DNA of 34,053 nucleotides from JBDLID01 sp039715055 (GTDB lineage Bacteria > Desulfobacterota > Desulfobulbia > Desulfobulbales > Desulfocapsaceae). Within the stretch, counting starts at the first letter, position 1, and the number at the start of each line of letters is the position of its first letter. Positions 1-6,806 of the stretch are shown here, piece after piece. The notes under the pieces are model-generated. The model was not told where the DNA came from, made no database searches, and worked only from the letters and a program-made list of their open reading frames with translations. The DNA is taken from positions 1 through 34,053 of the forward strand of contig JBDLID010000016.1 of the NCBI GenBank assembly GCA_039715055.1, written 5' to 3'. Position numbers and translations under genes: made by a program.

Positions 1-168
1 ACTTATGACGACTGGTTCCTTGACCGTGTCTTTGTACTGGTGCCAGCCCAGGTTTATGTGGCGAAATTCCTCGAGACCTTCAAGGAATTCCCGCCCAGCG
101 CCTCAGCGGCCAGCTTCAATCTGGACAATGTTCTGGATACACTGAAACAAGGCGGTGCTTCAAAATAG
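1..168 (+). CDS. Sulfatase-like protein, C-terminal fragment (5' end outside window)
   Basis: An open frame runs from the window edge to a TAG at 166-168 and gives the last 55 residues of a protein. It contains the segment LVPAQVYVAKFLETFKEFPP followed by a serine/alanine-rich stretch and NLDNVL. From memory this resembles the C-terminal tail of bacterial arylsulfatases, which often end with a PAQ..V..FL.TFKE.PP pattern and an amphipathic helix. The catalytic region, including the formylglycine motif, lies outside the window, so function cannot be confirmed here. A strong terminator follows 28 bases after the stop, so this is the last gene of its transcript. The family call is tentative. Confidence 0.55.
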   Translation, partial: TYDDWFLDRVFVLVPAQVYVAKFLETFKEFPPSASAASFNLDNVLDTLKQGGASK

Positions 169-196
169 AACCATTCCAATAGTCTATGACTATGCA

Positions 197-235
197 AGCC
201 TTGCCAGATTGGTAAAAATCTGGCAAGGCTTTTTT
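197..235 (+). terminator. Intrinsic terminator after the sulfatase-like gene
   Basis: A perfect 13-bp stem (197-209 pairing with 218-230, arms AGCCTTGCCAGAT and ATCTGGCAAGGCT) with an 8-base loop is followed by a run of T to 235. It lies 28 bases after the stop of the upstream gene. Confidence 0.92.
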
Positions 236-446
236 CTGTAGAAAAATTCTTGCCATTCCATCACACTGCAACCCTTTGCAGTCCATTAGGGGTAGCTCAT
301 ATCAACTACAAGTTTAAGGCTGGTCAATTTTGGAACCACAAGTCCAAGGTTCTGACTCCGACTAAACCACTCTAACGTGCCAAGACCACTGAAAAGGTGA
401 TCCTCGCTCATTAGGTAGTTGAGGCACAGCATGGTCTGCCAGCTTT

Positions 447-1226
447 TTATCCCTGCTCTTTTAGGAGAAATAGTGTGCCCGACTGCTTCTGGGTAGCACA
501 GCTGACTTGAAAGGTTGGATCAGCAGGCAAATGTGCCTGCATAGTCTCCAGGGCAAGCTTCGGGTCGTTGTTGGTTTCACTGAGGTGGGCTAACACCACC
601 TGCTGAAGTCCGGGATGAATCAGGCTTGAGAGAAAGGCGGCTGAGTCCTCGTTGCAGAGGTGGCCGTGACTGGATCTGACCCGCTGCTGGAGGGAGGGTG
701 GATAGGGACCACTTTTAAGCATCTGCGGATCGTGGTTACATTCAAGGATAAGACCGTTGCAGCCGCCAAGACGTGCAATCATCAGCTGGGAGACCTTACC
801 GGTATCGGTGCAGCAGCCCAGCTTCACCCTGCCGTCTCCCACGACAAAGGCCACCGGGTCGGCGGCATCATGGGAAATCTGGAAACTGCGGACCATAAGA
901 TCCTGGAATTCGATGGTCTCCCCGGTCCCGAACTCCTCAAACCTGACAACCTTGCCGACTGTTTTCTCCGCCCCGCAAAAGGTGCCACCATTGGCAAAGA
1001 GCGGAATGGAGCAGCGGCGCGAGAGAACGCCTGCCCCCCGGATGTGGTCCTGGTGTTCATGAGTGACAAAGATCGCGTCCAGATCGTCAAGGCAGCGATT
1101 GATTGCTGCCAGACGTTTCTCAATCTCCTTACCGGAAAAACCGGCATCGATCAGAATCGACGTTTTTCCTGATTCGATATAGGTGGCGTTCCCCTTGGAA
1201 CCACTGCCGAGCGTGGCAAAACGCAT
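447..1226 (-). CDS. Metallo-beta-lactamase fold hydrolase, WalJ/YycJ-like
   Basis: A 259-residue protein that starts MRFATLGSGSKGN, the typical opening of the YycJ/WalJ branch of the metallo-beta-lactamase superfamily. The metal-binding motif THEHQDH is at about residues 55-61, and further probable ligands occur in SHDAADP, the CTDTG segment and the late AHLSETNND segment. Known members are single-domain nucleases or hydrolases linked to DNA repair and cell-wall signalling; the substrate here is not shown by the sequence. I place the start at the ATG at 1224-1226. An upstream in-frame ATG at 1262 would put 12 poorly conserved residues inside dut. Only four bases separate dut's stop from this ATG, with GGGGTG as the likely ribosome binding site, so the two are translationally linked. 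It is the last gene of the long minus-strand operon. Confidence 0.85.
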   Translation of the reverse strand: MRFATLGSGSKGNATYIESGKTSILIDAGFSGKEIEKRLAAINRCLDDLDAIFVTHEHQDHIRGAGVLSRRCSIPLFANGGTFCGAEKTVGKVVRFEEFGTGETIEFQDLMVRSFQISHDAADPVAFVVGDGRVKLGCCTDTGKVSQLMIARLGGCNGLILECNHDPQMLKSGPYPPSLQQRVRSSHGHLCNEDSAAFLSSLIHPGLQQVVLAHLSETNNDPKLALETMQAHLPADPTFQVSCATQKQSGTLFLLKEQG

Positions 1227-1230
1227 GGAG

Positions 1231-1686
1231 CTACACCCCGGTGTGACCGAAACCGCCGTCACCCCTCTGAGTTTCAGCTAGTACAGTGACTTTTTTAAAA
1301 TCGGCCTGGCAGACCGGAGCGAGAACGAGCTGGGCAATGCGGTCACCACGCTTTATGACAAAGGGCTTTCTTCCCAGATTGATCAATCCGACCCTCACCT
1401 CGCCACGATAATCCGCGTCAATGGTACCGGGGCTGTTGACCACGGTGATGCCGTGCTTGACCGCCAGCCCGGATCTCGGCCGGACCTGGATCTCATAGCC
1501 CGGAGGAATGGCCACTGCAAAACCGGTAGCAAGGAGTTTGATCTCACCGGGGGCTAGAGTCTCCTCACTCTCTACTGCCACCTGCACATCCATGCCCGAG
1601 GCATGCTCGGTCTGGTAAAATAAAGCCTTTAAATCCTGGACCTCTGAAGGGTTGAGCCAACAAAATTCGACGGTTACTGAATCCAT
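1231..1686 (-). CDS. dut: dUTP diphosphatase (dUTPase)
   Basis: A 151-residue trimeric-type dUTPase, which hydrolyses dUTP to dUMP and pyrophosphate. This keeps uracil out of DNA and supplies the thymidylate precursor. The conserved motifs appear in order: ASGMDV near residue 29, RPRSGLAVKHGI near 69-80, the substrate-pocket stretch VNSPGTIDADYRGE near 83-96, GDRIAQLV near 114-121, and the C-terminal nucleotide-closing arm RGDGGFGHTG at 141-150. Length is normal. A GGAAGGAAG ribosome binding site lies just upstream of the ATG at 1684-1686. The gene follows pnp after an intrinsic terminator, so it needs readthrough or a promoter inside the pnp end; I see no clear promoter. Confidence 0.96.
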   Translation of the reverse strand: MDSVTVEFCWLNPSEVQDLKALFYQTEHASGMDVQVAVESEETLAPGEIKLLATGFAVAIPPGYEIQVRPRSGLAVKHGITVVNSPGTIDADYRGEVRVGLINLGRKPFVIKRGDRIAQLVLAPVCQADFKKVTVLAETQRGDGGFGHTGV

Positions 1687-1701
1687 ATCTTCCTTCCAAA
1701 T

Positions 1702-1733
1702 AAAAAAGGCCGACCCCCAAACGGGGCCGGCCT
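1702..1733 (-). terminator. Intrinsic terminator between pnp and dut
   Basis: On the minus strand a GC-rich hairpin (AGGCCGGCCCC, short GTTT loop, GGGGGTCGGCCT, one G-T wobble) is followed by six T. It lies 27 bases after the pnp stop and 16 bases before dut, so it probably ends most nus-operon transcripts and lowers dut expression. Confidence 0.85.
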
Positions 1734-1759
1734 CGATTTCAGCTTGTTGCCATATCAGA

Positions 1760-3832
1760 TTAAAGCAGCGCCTTGCGGCTGAGGCGGACCCGGCCGCGGC
1801 CGTCAACCTCAAGGACTTTAACCTCCAGCTCATCACCTTCATTGACAATGTCGGTGACCTTGCCGACCCGCTTGGTGTCCAGCTCGGAGATATGAACGAG
1901 GCCGTCTGTGCCGGGCAGGATCTCGACAAAGGCGCCGAAGTCCTTGACGGTTTTAACAACGCCCTTATAGACCGCGCCAACTTCAACCTCGGCGGTGATC
2001 TCCTTGATCCGGTTGAGCAGCTCTTCACCGCGCTGGCCGTCACTGGTGAAGACCTTGACGAGACCTGAATCATCCACATCGATCTTGGCGTCATACTCGG
2101 CGGAGAGCTCTTTGATGACCTTGCCGCCGGGGCCGATAATGTCACGGATCTTGTCCGGATTGATCTGGTGGCTGATATATTTGGGAGCAAACTCGGAAAC
2201 ATCTTCACGGGCGGCTGCGATCCCCTTGGCCATCTCATCGAGGATATGGAGCCTTCCCTGCTTTGCCTGTGCAAGTGCCAGGCCCATGATGTCACGGTCA
2301 ACGCCGTCTATCTTGATATCCATCTGCAGGGAGGTGATGCCGTCACCGGTACCAACCACCTTGAAATCCATGTCACCGAGATGATCCTCATCACCGAGAA
2401 TATCAGAAAGAACGACAACCTTGTCGTCTTCCTTGATCAGACCCATGGCAATACCGGAGACCGGCTGCTTGATGGGGATACCTGCATCCATCATGGCCAT
2501 GGAGCCGCCGCAGACGGTGGCCATGGAGGAGGACCCGTTGGATTCGAGAATCTCAGAGACCACCCGGATGGCATAGGGGAAGTCCTCATCACTGGGCAGG
2601 ACTGCAGAGAGGCCCCGCATGGCCAGTGTTCCGTGACCAATATCACGGCGGGAAGGTCCACGCAGGAAGCGGGCCTCACCAACACAGTAGGGCGGAAAGT
2701 TATAGTGAAGCATAAAGCGATTATAGCTCTCACCGGCAAGGGTTTCAATCCTCTGCTGATCCCGCTCGCTACCAAGTGTAGCGGTAACGAGTGCCTGGGT
2801 CTCACCCCGGGTAAAGAGTGCAGAGCCATGGGTTCTCGGCAGATAACCAGCCTCGCATGAGATGTCACGAACCTGATCAAAGCCGCGGCCGTCGATGCGG
2901 CGCTGCTCATCAACGATCATGGTACGCATGGCATCTTTTTTATACTTGGAAAAGAGATTACCGATCTCACCGGCCTGCTCACCATCGGTGTCAAGCTCAG
3001 CAATGACAGCCTGCTTCAACTCACTGCCAAGGCGTCCCCGTTCCATCTTGTCTGCGGTGGTGATAACCTCTTTCATCCTGTCGGCAGCAATCTCTTTGAT
3101 TTTTGCCAGCAGTTCTTCATTGATCTCAGGCGGCTCAACAACTCGTTTTTCAAGCCCGTTGGACTCCTGGAGTTCCTCCTGGAGATCGATGAGGGGCTGA
3201 ACCTGCTCGTGGACAAAGAAGATGGCGGACAGCACCTCATCTTCGCTCATGGCATCAGTCTTGCCTTCCACCATGACAACGGCGTTGCGGGTACAGGCAA
3301 CAACGACGTCCATCCGGGACTCTTCCAGCTCCGCCTTGGTGGGATTGATCACATATTCGCCGTCAACATATCCGACCCTGGCACCGGCAACCGGTCCATT
3401 AAAGGGAATATCGGATAGTGTCAGGGCACATGACGCCCCGGTGAGCGCCAGGACATCCGGATCATTCTGCTGATCAGCGGACAACACGGTTGCAATAACC
3501 TGGGTCTCGGAACAGTAGCCATCGGCAAAAAGAGGGCGCAGCGGGCGATCGATGATACGGCAGGTGAGAACCTCCTGATCGGAGGGCCGTCCAATTTCCC
3601 GGCGAAAATAGTTGCCGGGGATTCTTCCCACTGAGGAAAGCTTTTCCTGGTATTCAATGGTCAGCGGCAGGAAGCCGAGCTCTGGTTTATTTTCCTTGGC
3701 TGCCACTGCAGTCACCAGGACAACGGTATCACCAACACGGACCACAACTGATCCGGAGGCCTGTTTAGCAATCTTACCGGTCTCAATAGTGAGTGACTTG
3801 TTGCCGATTTCTACTTCAACTTTTTTATGCAT
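1760..3832 (-). CDS. pnp: Polyribonucleotide nucleotidyltransferase (PNPase)
   Basis: A 690-residue PNPase, the phosphorolytic 3'-to-5' exoribonuclease of mRNA decay, which acts as a cytoplasmic trimer and often within the degradosome. Two RNase PH-like domains occupy roughly residues 1-215 and 310-540; the second contains the conserved SNGSSSMATVCGGS and GDEDHLGDMDFK stretches. A KH domain (RDIIGPGGKVIKELS) starts near residue 560 and an S1 domain (GVVKTVKDFGAFVEILPGTDG) near 620. The protein ends directly after S1, slightly shorter than the about 710 residues of E. coli PNPase. The ATG at 3830-3832 has a GGAG site about five bases upstream. A 300-base leader with two hairpins separates it from rpsO, as in E. 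coli, where PNPase represses its own synthesis through such a leader. Confidence 0.98.
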   Translation of the reverse strand: MHKKVEVEIGNKSLTIETGKIAKQASGSVVVRVGDTVVLVTAVAAKENKPELGFLPLTIEYQEKLSSVGRIPGNYFRREIGRPSDQEVLTCRIIDRPLRPLFADGYCSETQVIATVLSADQQNDPDVLALTGASCALTLSDIPFNGPVAGARVGYVDGEYVINPTKAELEESRMDVVVACTRNAVVMVEGKTDAMSEDEVLSAIFFVHEQVQPLIDLQEELQESNGLEKRVVEPPEINEELLAKIKEIAADRMKEVITTADKMERGRLGSELKQAVIAELDTDGEQAGEIGNLFSKYKKDAMRTMIVDEQRRIDGRGFDQVRDISCEAGYLPRTHGSALFTRGETQALVTATLGSERDQQRIETLAGESYNRFMLHYNFPPYCVGEARFLRGPSRRDIGHGTLAMRGLSAVLPSDEDFPYAIRVVSEILESNGSSSMATVCGGSMAMMDAGIPIKQPVSGIAMGLIKEDDKVVVLSDILGDEDHLGDMDFKVVGTGDGITSLQMDIKIDGVDRDIMGLALAQAKQGRLHILDEMAKGIAAAREDVSEFAPKYISHQINPDKIRDIIGPGGKVIKELSAEYDAKIDVDDSGLVKVFTSDGQRGEELLNRIKEITAEVEVGAVYKGVVKTVKDFGAFVEILPGTDGLVHISELDTKRVGKVTDIVNEGDELEVKVLEVDGRGRVRLSRKALL

Positions 3833-4132
3833 ACATTCTCCAGCTGCATACCCGCAGCAGATTGATTTACTTCTAACCTGGAGGAGCCCCCATTGGCCCT
3901 CAGGTCTCTGAATATCTTTACTGCCCTGTAAATCCTTACAGAGCAGTCAACAGTGTGGCCAGGAAAATATTAACAGGAACAACCCTGCCGGGAGTTCGTC
4001 AACGGATCACCGGCGCGGTGCTGAAAAAGGAATACGCCGGAGATCATAAAAGAACCCCGACGTATACAGTCGTACCGGCCTTCACAGGCCATAAAGCCTG
4101 TGAAAGTCGGATTCTAAGCTCGGAAGCAGCAG
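3833..4132 (-). promoter_or_regulatory. rpsO-pnp intergenic leader with two hairpins
   Basis: This 300-base gap has no convincing gene. It contains a perfect 9-bp inverted repeat (4081-4089 with 4096-4104, TTCACAGGC/GCCTGTGAA, six-base loop) about 30 bases after rpsO. A second hairpin at 3920-3947 has 11 pairs and one internal mismatch (ACTGC, CTGTAA pairing with TTACAG, GCAGT) about 90 bases before pnp. A short GCTGC/GCAGC repeat at 3843-3857 abuts the pnp ribosome binding site. Neither large hairpin has a U-tract, so they look like RNA-processing or stability elements. In E. coli the pnp leader is cut by RNase III and then used in PNPase autoregulation; the same role here is inference. Confidence 0.6.
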
Positions 4133-4402
4133 TTACTTCCGGATACCAAGCTCTTTAATCAGAGTTCGGTATTTACTGATATCTTTCTTCTTGAGATAGT
4201 CGAGCAGGCTTCGTCTCTGTCCAACCAGCTTGAGAAGACCCTGGCGGGAGTGATGATCCTTCGTATGGTCCTTGAAGTGGTCGTTGAGGTAGCTGATCCT
4301 GTCTGTCAACAGGGCAATCTGGACTTCAGATGAACCTGTGTCTTTATCGTGGGTCTTGAATTTTTCAATAATTTCATTCTTTTTTACTGCTGATTGTGCC
4401 AA
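4133..4402 (-). CDS. rpsO: 30S ribosomal protein S15 (TTG start)
   Basis: An 89-residue S15, the primary 16S rRNA-binding protein of the platform of the small subunit. It has the family hallmarks DTGSSEVQIALLT (about 21-33), HHSRQGLL (about 50-57) and the LVGQRRSLLDYL block (about 59-70), and its length is exact for the family. No ATG is available at the N-terminus. The initiation codon is TTG at 4400-4402, six bases after a strong AGGAGG site, which fixes this start. It lies between truB and pnp, the usual bacterial order. S15 usually represses its own mRNA by binding the translation start; I did not see a clear pseudoknot. Confidence 0.98.
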   Translation of the reverse strand: MAQSAVKKNEIIEKFKTHDKDTGSSEVQIALLTDRISYLNDHFKDHTKDHHSRQGLLKLVGQRRSLLDYLKKKDISKYRTLIKELGIRK

Positions 4403-4528
4403 AACGAACCTCCTCGTATCACACGCTATATGATCTAAAAAGCAAATATGCTTTCTCTAAGCTTCTTTTTCGATCCTTTAATTTTTAATATCACAAATTT
4501 CCGAATGTACACTTACCATGTCGACCGA

Positions 4529-5272
4529 TTATTGCAATAAATTAGAGACATCTTCTATTGATAATAAACCGTCCAACAGATGTTTTTTTCCTTCATCACC
4601 CGAAAGCTGCGCACCGTCCACACTGTTTTCCACTGAAAAACAACCGGACCTGGTCCGCCGCAATGCAGTGAGGTAGGCTCCACAGCCCAGTTCCCGGCCG
4701 ATATCGGCACCAAGGGTCCGGATATAGGTTCCCTTACTGCACCGTACGCGAATTTCAAGTTGGTCCCGGTCGGGCCCGATCTCTTCATTTTCGCCAAGTC
4801 GAACCAACTCATAAATATGAACGGTACGCGGTTCCTTGACAACCTTTATCCCTTTACGGGCATAATGGTAAAGCGGTTTGCCTTTATGCTTCAGGGCGGA
4901 ATAGGCAGGCGGGACCTGCAGCTGCTCTCCGCGAAATCGATCCAGGACTCTCTCCACCTCTTCAGCTGTGGTGGATGGGACCTCCCGTTTTGAGGTGATT
5001 TTCCCTTCGGGGTCAAGGGTTTCGGTCTCCACACCCAGCTGCAGGGTTGCCTCATACTCCTTATCACTGTCCATAAACCTGGAAATCATCCGGGTGGCCG
5101 GGCGACCGGCACAGACAATCAGCAGTCCGGTGGCAAAGGGATCAAGAGTTCCGGCATGACCGACCTTTTTGATGCCAAGCAGCCGCCGCACCATGGCGAC
5201 AACAGAAAAAGAGGTGACACCGGCCGGTTTATCAATGAGAAAGATACCGGCCTCAAAACCGCCTTCAGTCAT
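4529..5272 (-). CDS. truB: tRNA pseudouridine(55) synthase
   Basis: TruB makes pseudouridine 55 in the T-loop of tRNAs. The N-terminal IDKPAGVTS motif is followed by VGHAGTLDPFATGLL, which contains the catalytic aspartate (residue 44 from this start). Further family blocks are PPAYSALKHKGKPLYHYAR and CSKGTYIRTLGADIGRELG, then LTALRRTRSGCFS. The protein is 247 residues and stops soon after the synthase fold, so the C-terminal PUA-type domain of the about 310-residue E. coli enzyme is missing. Two starts are possible. The ATG at 5270-5272 overlaps the nrnA stop by eight bases, while an ATG at 5288-5290 would add six residues; neither has a clear ribosome binding site. Translational coupling with nrnA is likely either way. 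Confidence 0.95.
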   Translation of the reverse strand: MTEGGFEAGIFLIDKPAGVTSFSVVAMVRRLLGIKKVGHAGTLDPFATGLLIVCAGRPATRMISRFMDSDKEYEATLQLGVETETLDPEGKITSKREVPSTTAEEVERVLDRFRGEQLQVPPAYSALKHKGKPLYHYARKGIKVVKEPRTVHIYELVRLGENEEIGPDRDQLEIRVRCSKGTYIRTLGADIGRELGCGAYLTALRRTRSGCFSVENSVDGAQLSGDEGKKHLLDGLLSIEDVSNLLQ

Positions 5273-6263
5273 TCCCGTGGCCAATGGCATCCTTCAATGC
5301 CCGTATTACCAGCTGCTCCACCTCTTCAACACTCTTGTCGCTGAATCGAAATCCAGAGGCATTTCGATGGCCGCCTCCGCCAAAACCGGCGGCAACCCTT
5401 GCCACATCACACTCACCTTTAGCCCGCAGGCTGACCGATACTCCTCCAGCTGCGCCCTCTTTGATCAGGGCTGCTACCTTTACCGTACGCAATGCACGAG
5501 GATAGTTGATAAAACCTTCGAGATCGGCAGACTCTGCTCCGCTTTCTTTCAGCATCTGTGCCGTGGCCCTGATCAGAGCCAGCTGATCATCCTCAAACAG
5601 CGTTAAGGTGGAGAGTACTTTCTCCATCAGCCTTAACCGCTGCAGGGTAAAATTGTCATAAACCAGGTTGGCGACCACTTCCGGCCTTACACCTTTTTCC
5701 TGCAGTTCAGCGGCAATCCGGTGGGTTCTCGGACTGGTATTTTCATAGCGGAAGGAACCGGTATCAGTGGTAATCGCCACATACAGGTTAAAGGCTGAGT
5801 CAGGGGAAATGTTGGCATCGAGCCGCAGGGCCAGTTCATAGATCATTTCACCGGTCGATGAACGATCGCAGTCCACCCAGCTCATGTCACCGAATGTGCG
5901 ATGGCCCCGGTGATGATCAATGACCAGGAAAGGGGAGATCTTTAAAAGCTCATCCTTATTTTTTCCCAAACGCTCACTGTCACCGCAGTCCAGGGAAACG
6001 GCAACCACCCGCTCATCCACGCCGGCAAAACTCTCTACCGCCGCAGGATCGGTCTCTGCCCGGTCACAGCCGGGCAGAAAATCGAGAAGGTTGGAGACCG
6101 GTTCCTCCAGGTAACGGAACACCTTTTTACCCAGCCCTTCAAGTATTTCAGCAAACCCAAGCAGGGACCCCAGGGCATCGCCATCCGGATGGACATGGGT
6201 GACAAGAACCACCCGGTCTGCCGCCAGAAGGGTTTCAACCACGTTCTCAGGAATCGTGTTCAT
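5265..6263 (-). CDS. nrnA: DHH-family phosphoesterase, NrnA-like (oligoribonuclease / pAp phosphatase)
   Basis: A 332-residue DHH/DHHA1 protein. Motif I is HVHPDGDALGS (about 23-33), followed by the metal-binding DCGD segment, the signature VIDHHRGH near residue 115, and the DHHA1 substrate-binding motif GFGGGGHRNASGF near 292-304. Known NrnA proteins degrade very short RNAs and dephosphorylate 3'-phosphoadenosine 5'-phosphate. Their genes commonly lie between rbfA and truB in Gram-positive and deltaproteobacterial operons, exactly as here. The start ATG (6261-6263) overlaps the end of rbfA by 17 bases and the stop overlaps truB, so the three are translationally linked. Which substrate dominates cannot be read from sequence. 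Confidence 0.93.
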   Translation of the reverse strand: MNTIPENVVETLLAADRVVLVTHVHPDGDALGSLLGFAEILEGLGKKVFRYLEEPVSNLLDFLPGCDRAETDPAAVESFAGVDERVVAVSLDCGDSERLGKNKDELLKISPFLVIDHHRGHRTFGDMSWVDCDRSSTGEMIYELALRLDANISPDSAFNLYVAITTDTGSFRYENTSPRTHRIAAELQEKGVRPEVVANLVYDNFTLQRLRLMEKVLSTLTLFEDDQLALIRATAQMLKESGAESADLEGFINYPRALRTVKVAALIKEGAAGGVSVSLRAKGECDVARVAAGFGGGGHRNASGFRFSDKSVEEVEQLVIRALKDAIGHGND

Positions 6264-6657
6264 CGCCCTTTCTCTCTTCGGCTATCTCCTGAAACAGTTT
6301 TTCCATTTCAGCAACTTTATCCGCATTCTCGTCATAGTAAAAGTCAAGGGCCGGGGTGTAGCGCATGTTCAACGAGCTGGCCAGCTGACTTCTCATAAAC
6401 CCCTTGGCCTTTTGCAGACTCTTCTGTACGCCGCTTCGACTCACTCCTTCTGCAAGAGTATAATAAATACGAGCCAGTTTCAAATCATCGGTGACCTCAA
6501 CCCGGGAGATCGCCACCTCGGCCAGCTTGGGGTCACGGACCTTGCCGAGAAACAGCACGGACAATTCCCGGAAAATGACATCCGCCACCCGGGTGGAACG
6601 TTTCTGTTCCTCCCTGCCGAGCCCTACCGACTCAAGTGTTTCTTTCGGATCCCACAT
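6247..6657 (-). CDS. rbfA: Ribosome-binding factor A
   Basis: A 136-residue RbfA, a single KH-like domain protein that helps mature the 5' end of 16S rRNA in the small subunit. It has the characteristic RVADVIFRELSVLF (about 23-36), VRDPKLAEVAISRVEVTDDLKLARIYYT (about 40-67) and the late RYTPALDFYYDENADK segment. A stop codon lies six codons upstream in frame, so the ATG at 6655-6657 is the only reasonable start. It has no evident Shine-Dalgarno sequence. A strong AGAAGGGG instead sits 23 bases upstream, next to another ATG in a different frame. The gene overlaps nrnA by 17 bases and follows infB after 149 bases. Confidence 0.95.
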   Translation of the reverse strand: MWDPKETLESVGLGREEQKRSTRVADVIFRELSVLFLGKVRDPKLAEVAISRVEVTDDLKLARIYYTLAEGVSRSGVQKSLQKAKGFMRSQLASSLNMRYTPALDFYYDENADKVAEMEKLFQEIAEERKGDEHDS

Positions 6658-6680
6658 GATAATAAAAGAAGTCTATTCAT
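6624..6680 (-). CDS. Possible 18-codon leader peptide overlapping the rbfA start
   Basis: A short frame (MNRLLLLSCGIRKKHLSR) starts with ATG at 6678-6680 directly after AGAAGGGG. It crosses the rbfA start in another frame and stops 34 bases inside rbfA. It may deliver ribosomes to the rbfA start, which lacks its own binding site. It could equally be chance; no homology is known to me. Confidence 0.22.
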   Translation of the reverse strand: MNRLLLLSCGIRKKHLSR

Positions 6681-6806
6681 CCCCTTCTGTAAAAAAGGTT
6701 CAAAACCAGATCAAAGGATTAGTTTCGATTAACCGGCTGCCGAACCGTAACCATACTCTTCAAGAACAGCAGACCAGGCAAAAGGCAGCTTGTTGCAAAC
6801 ATATTT

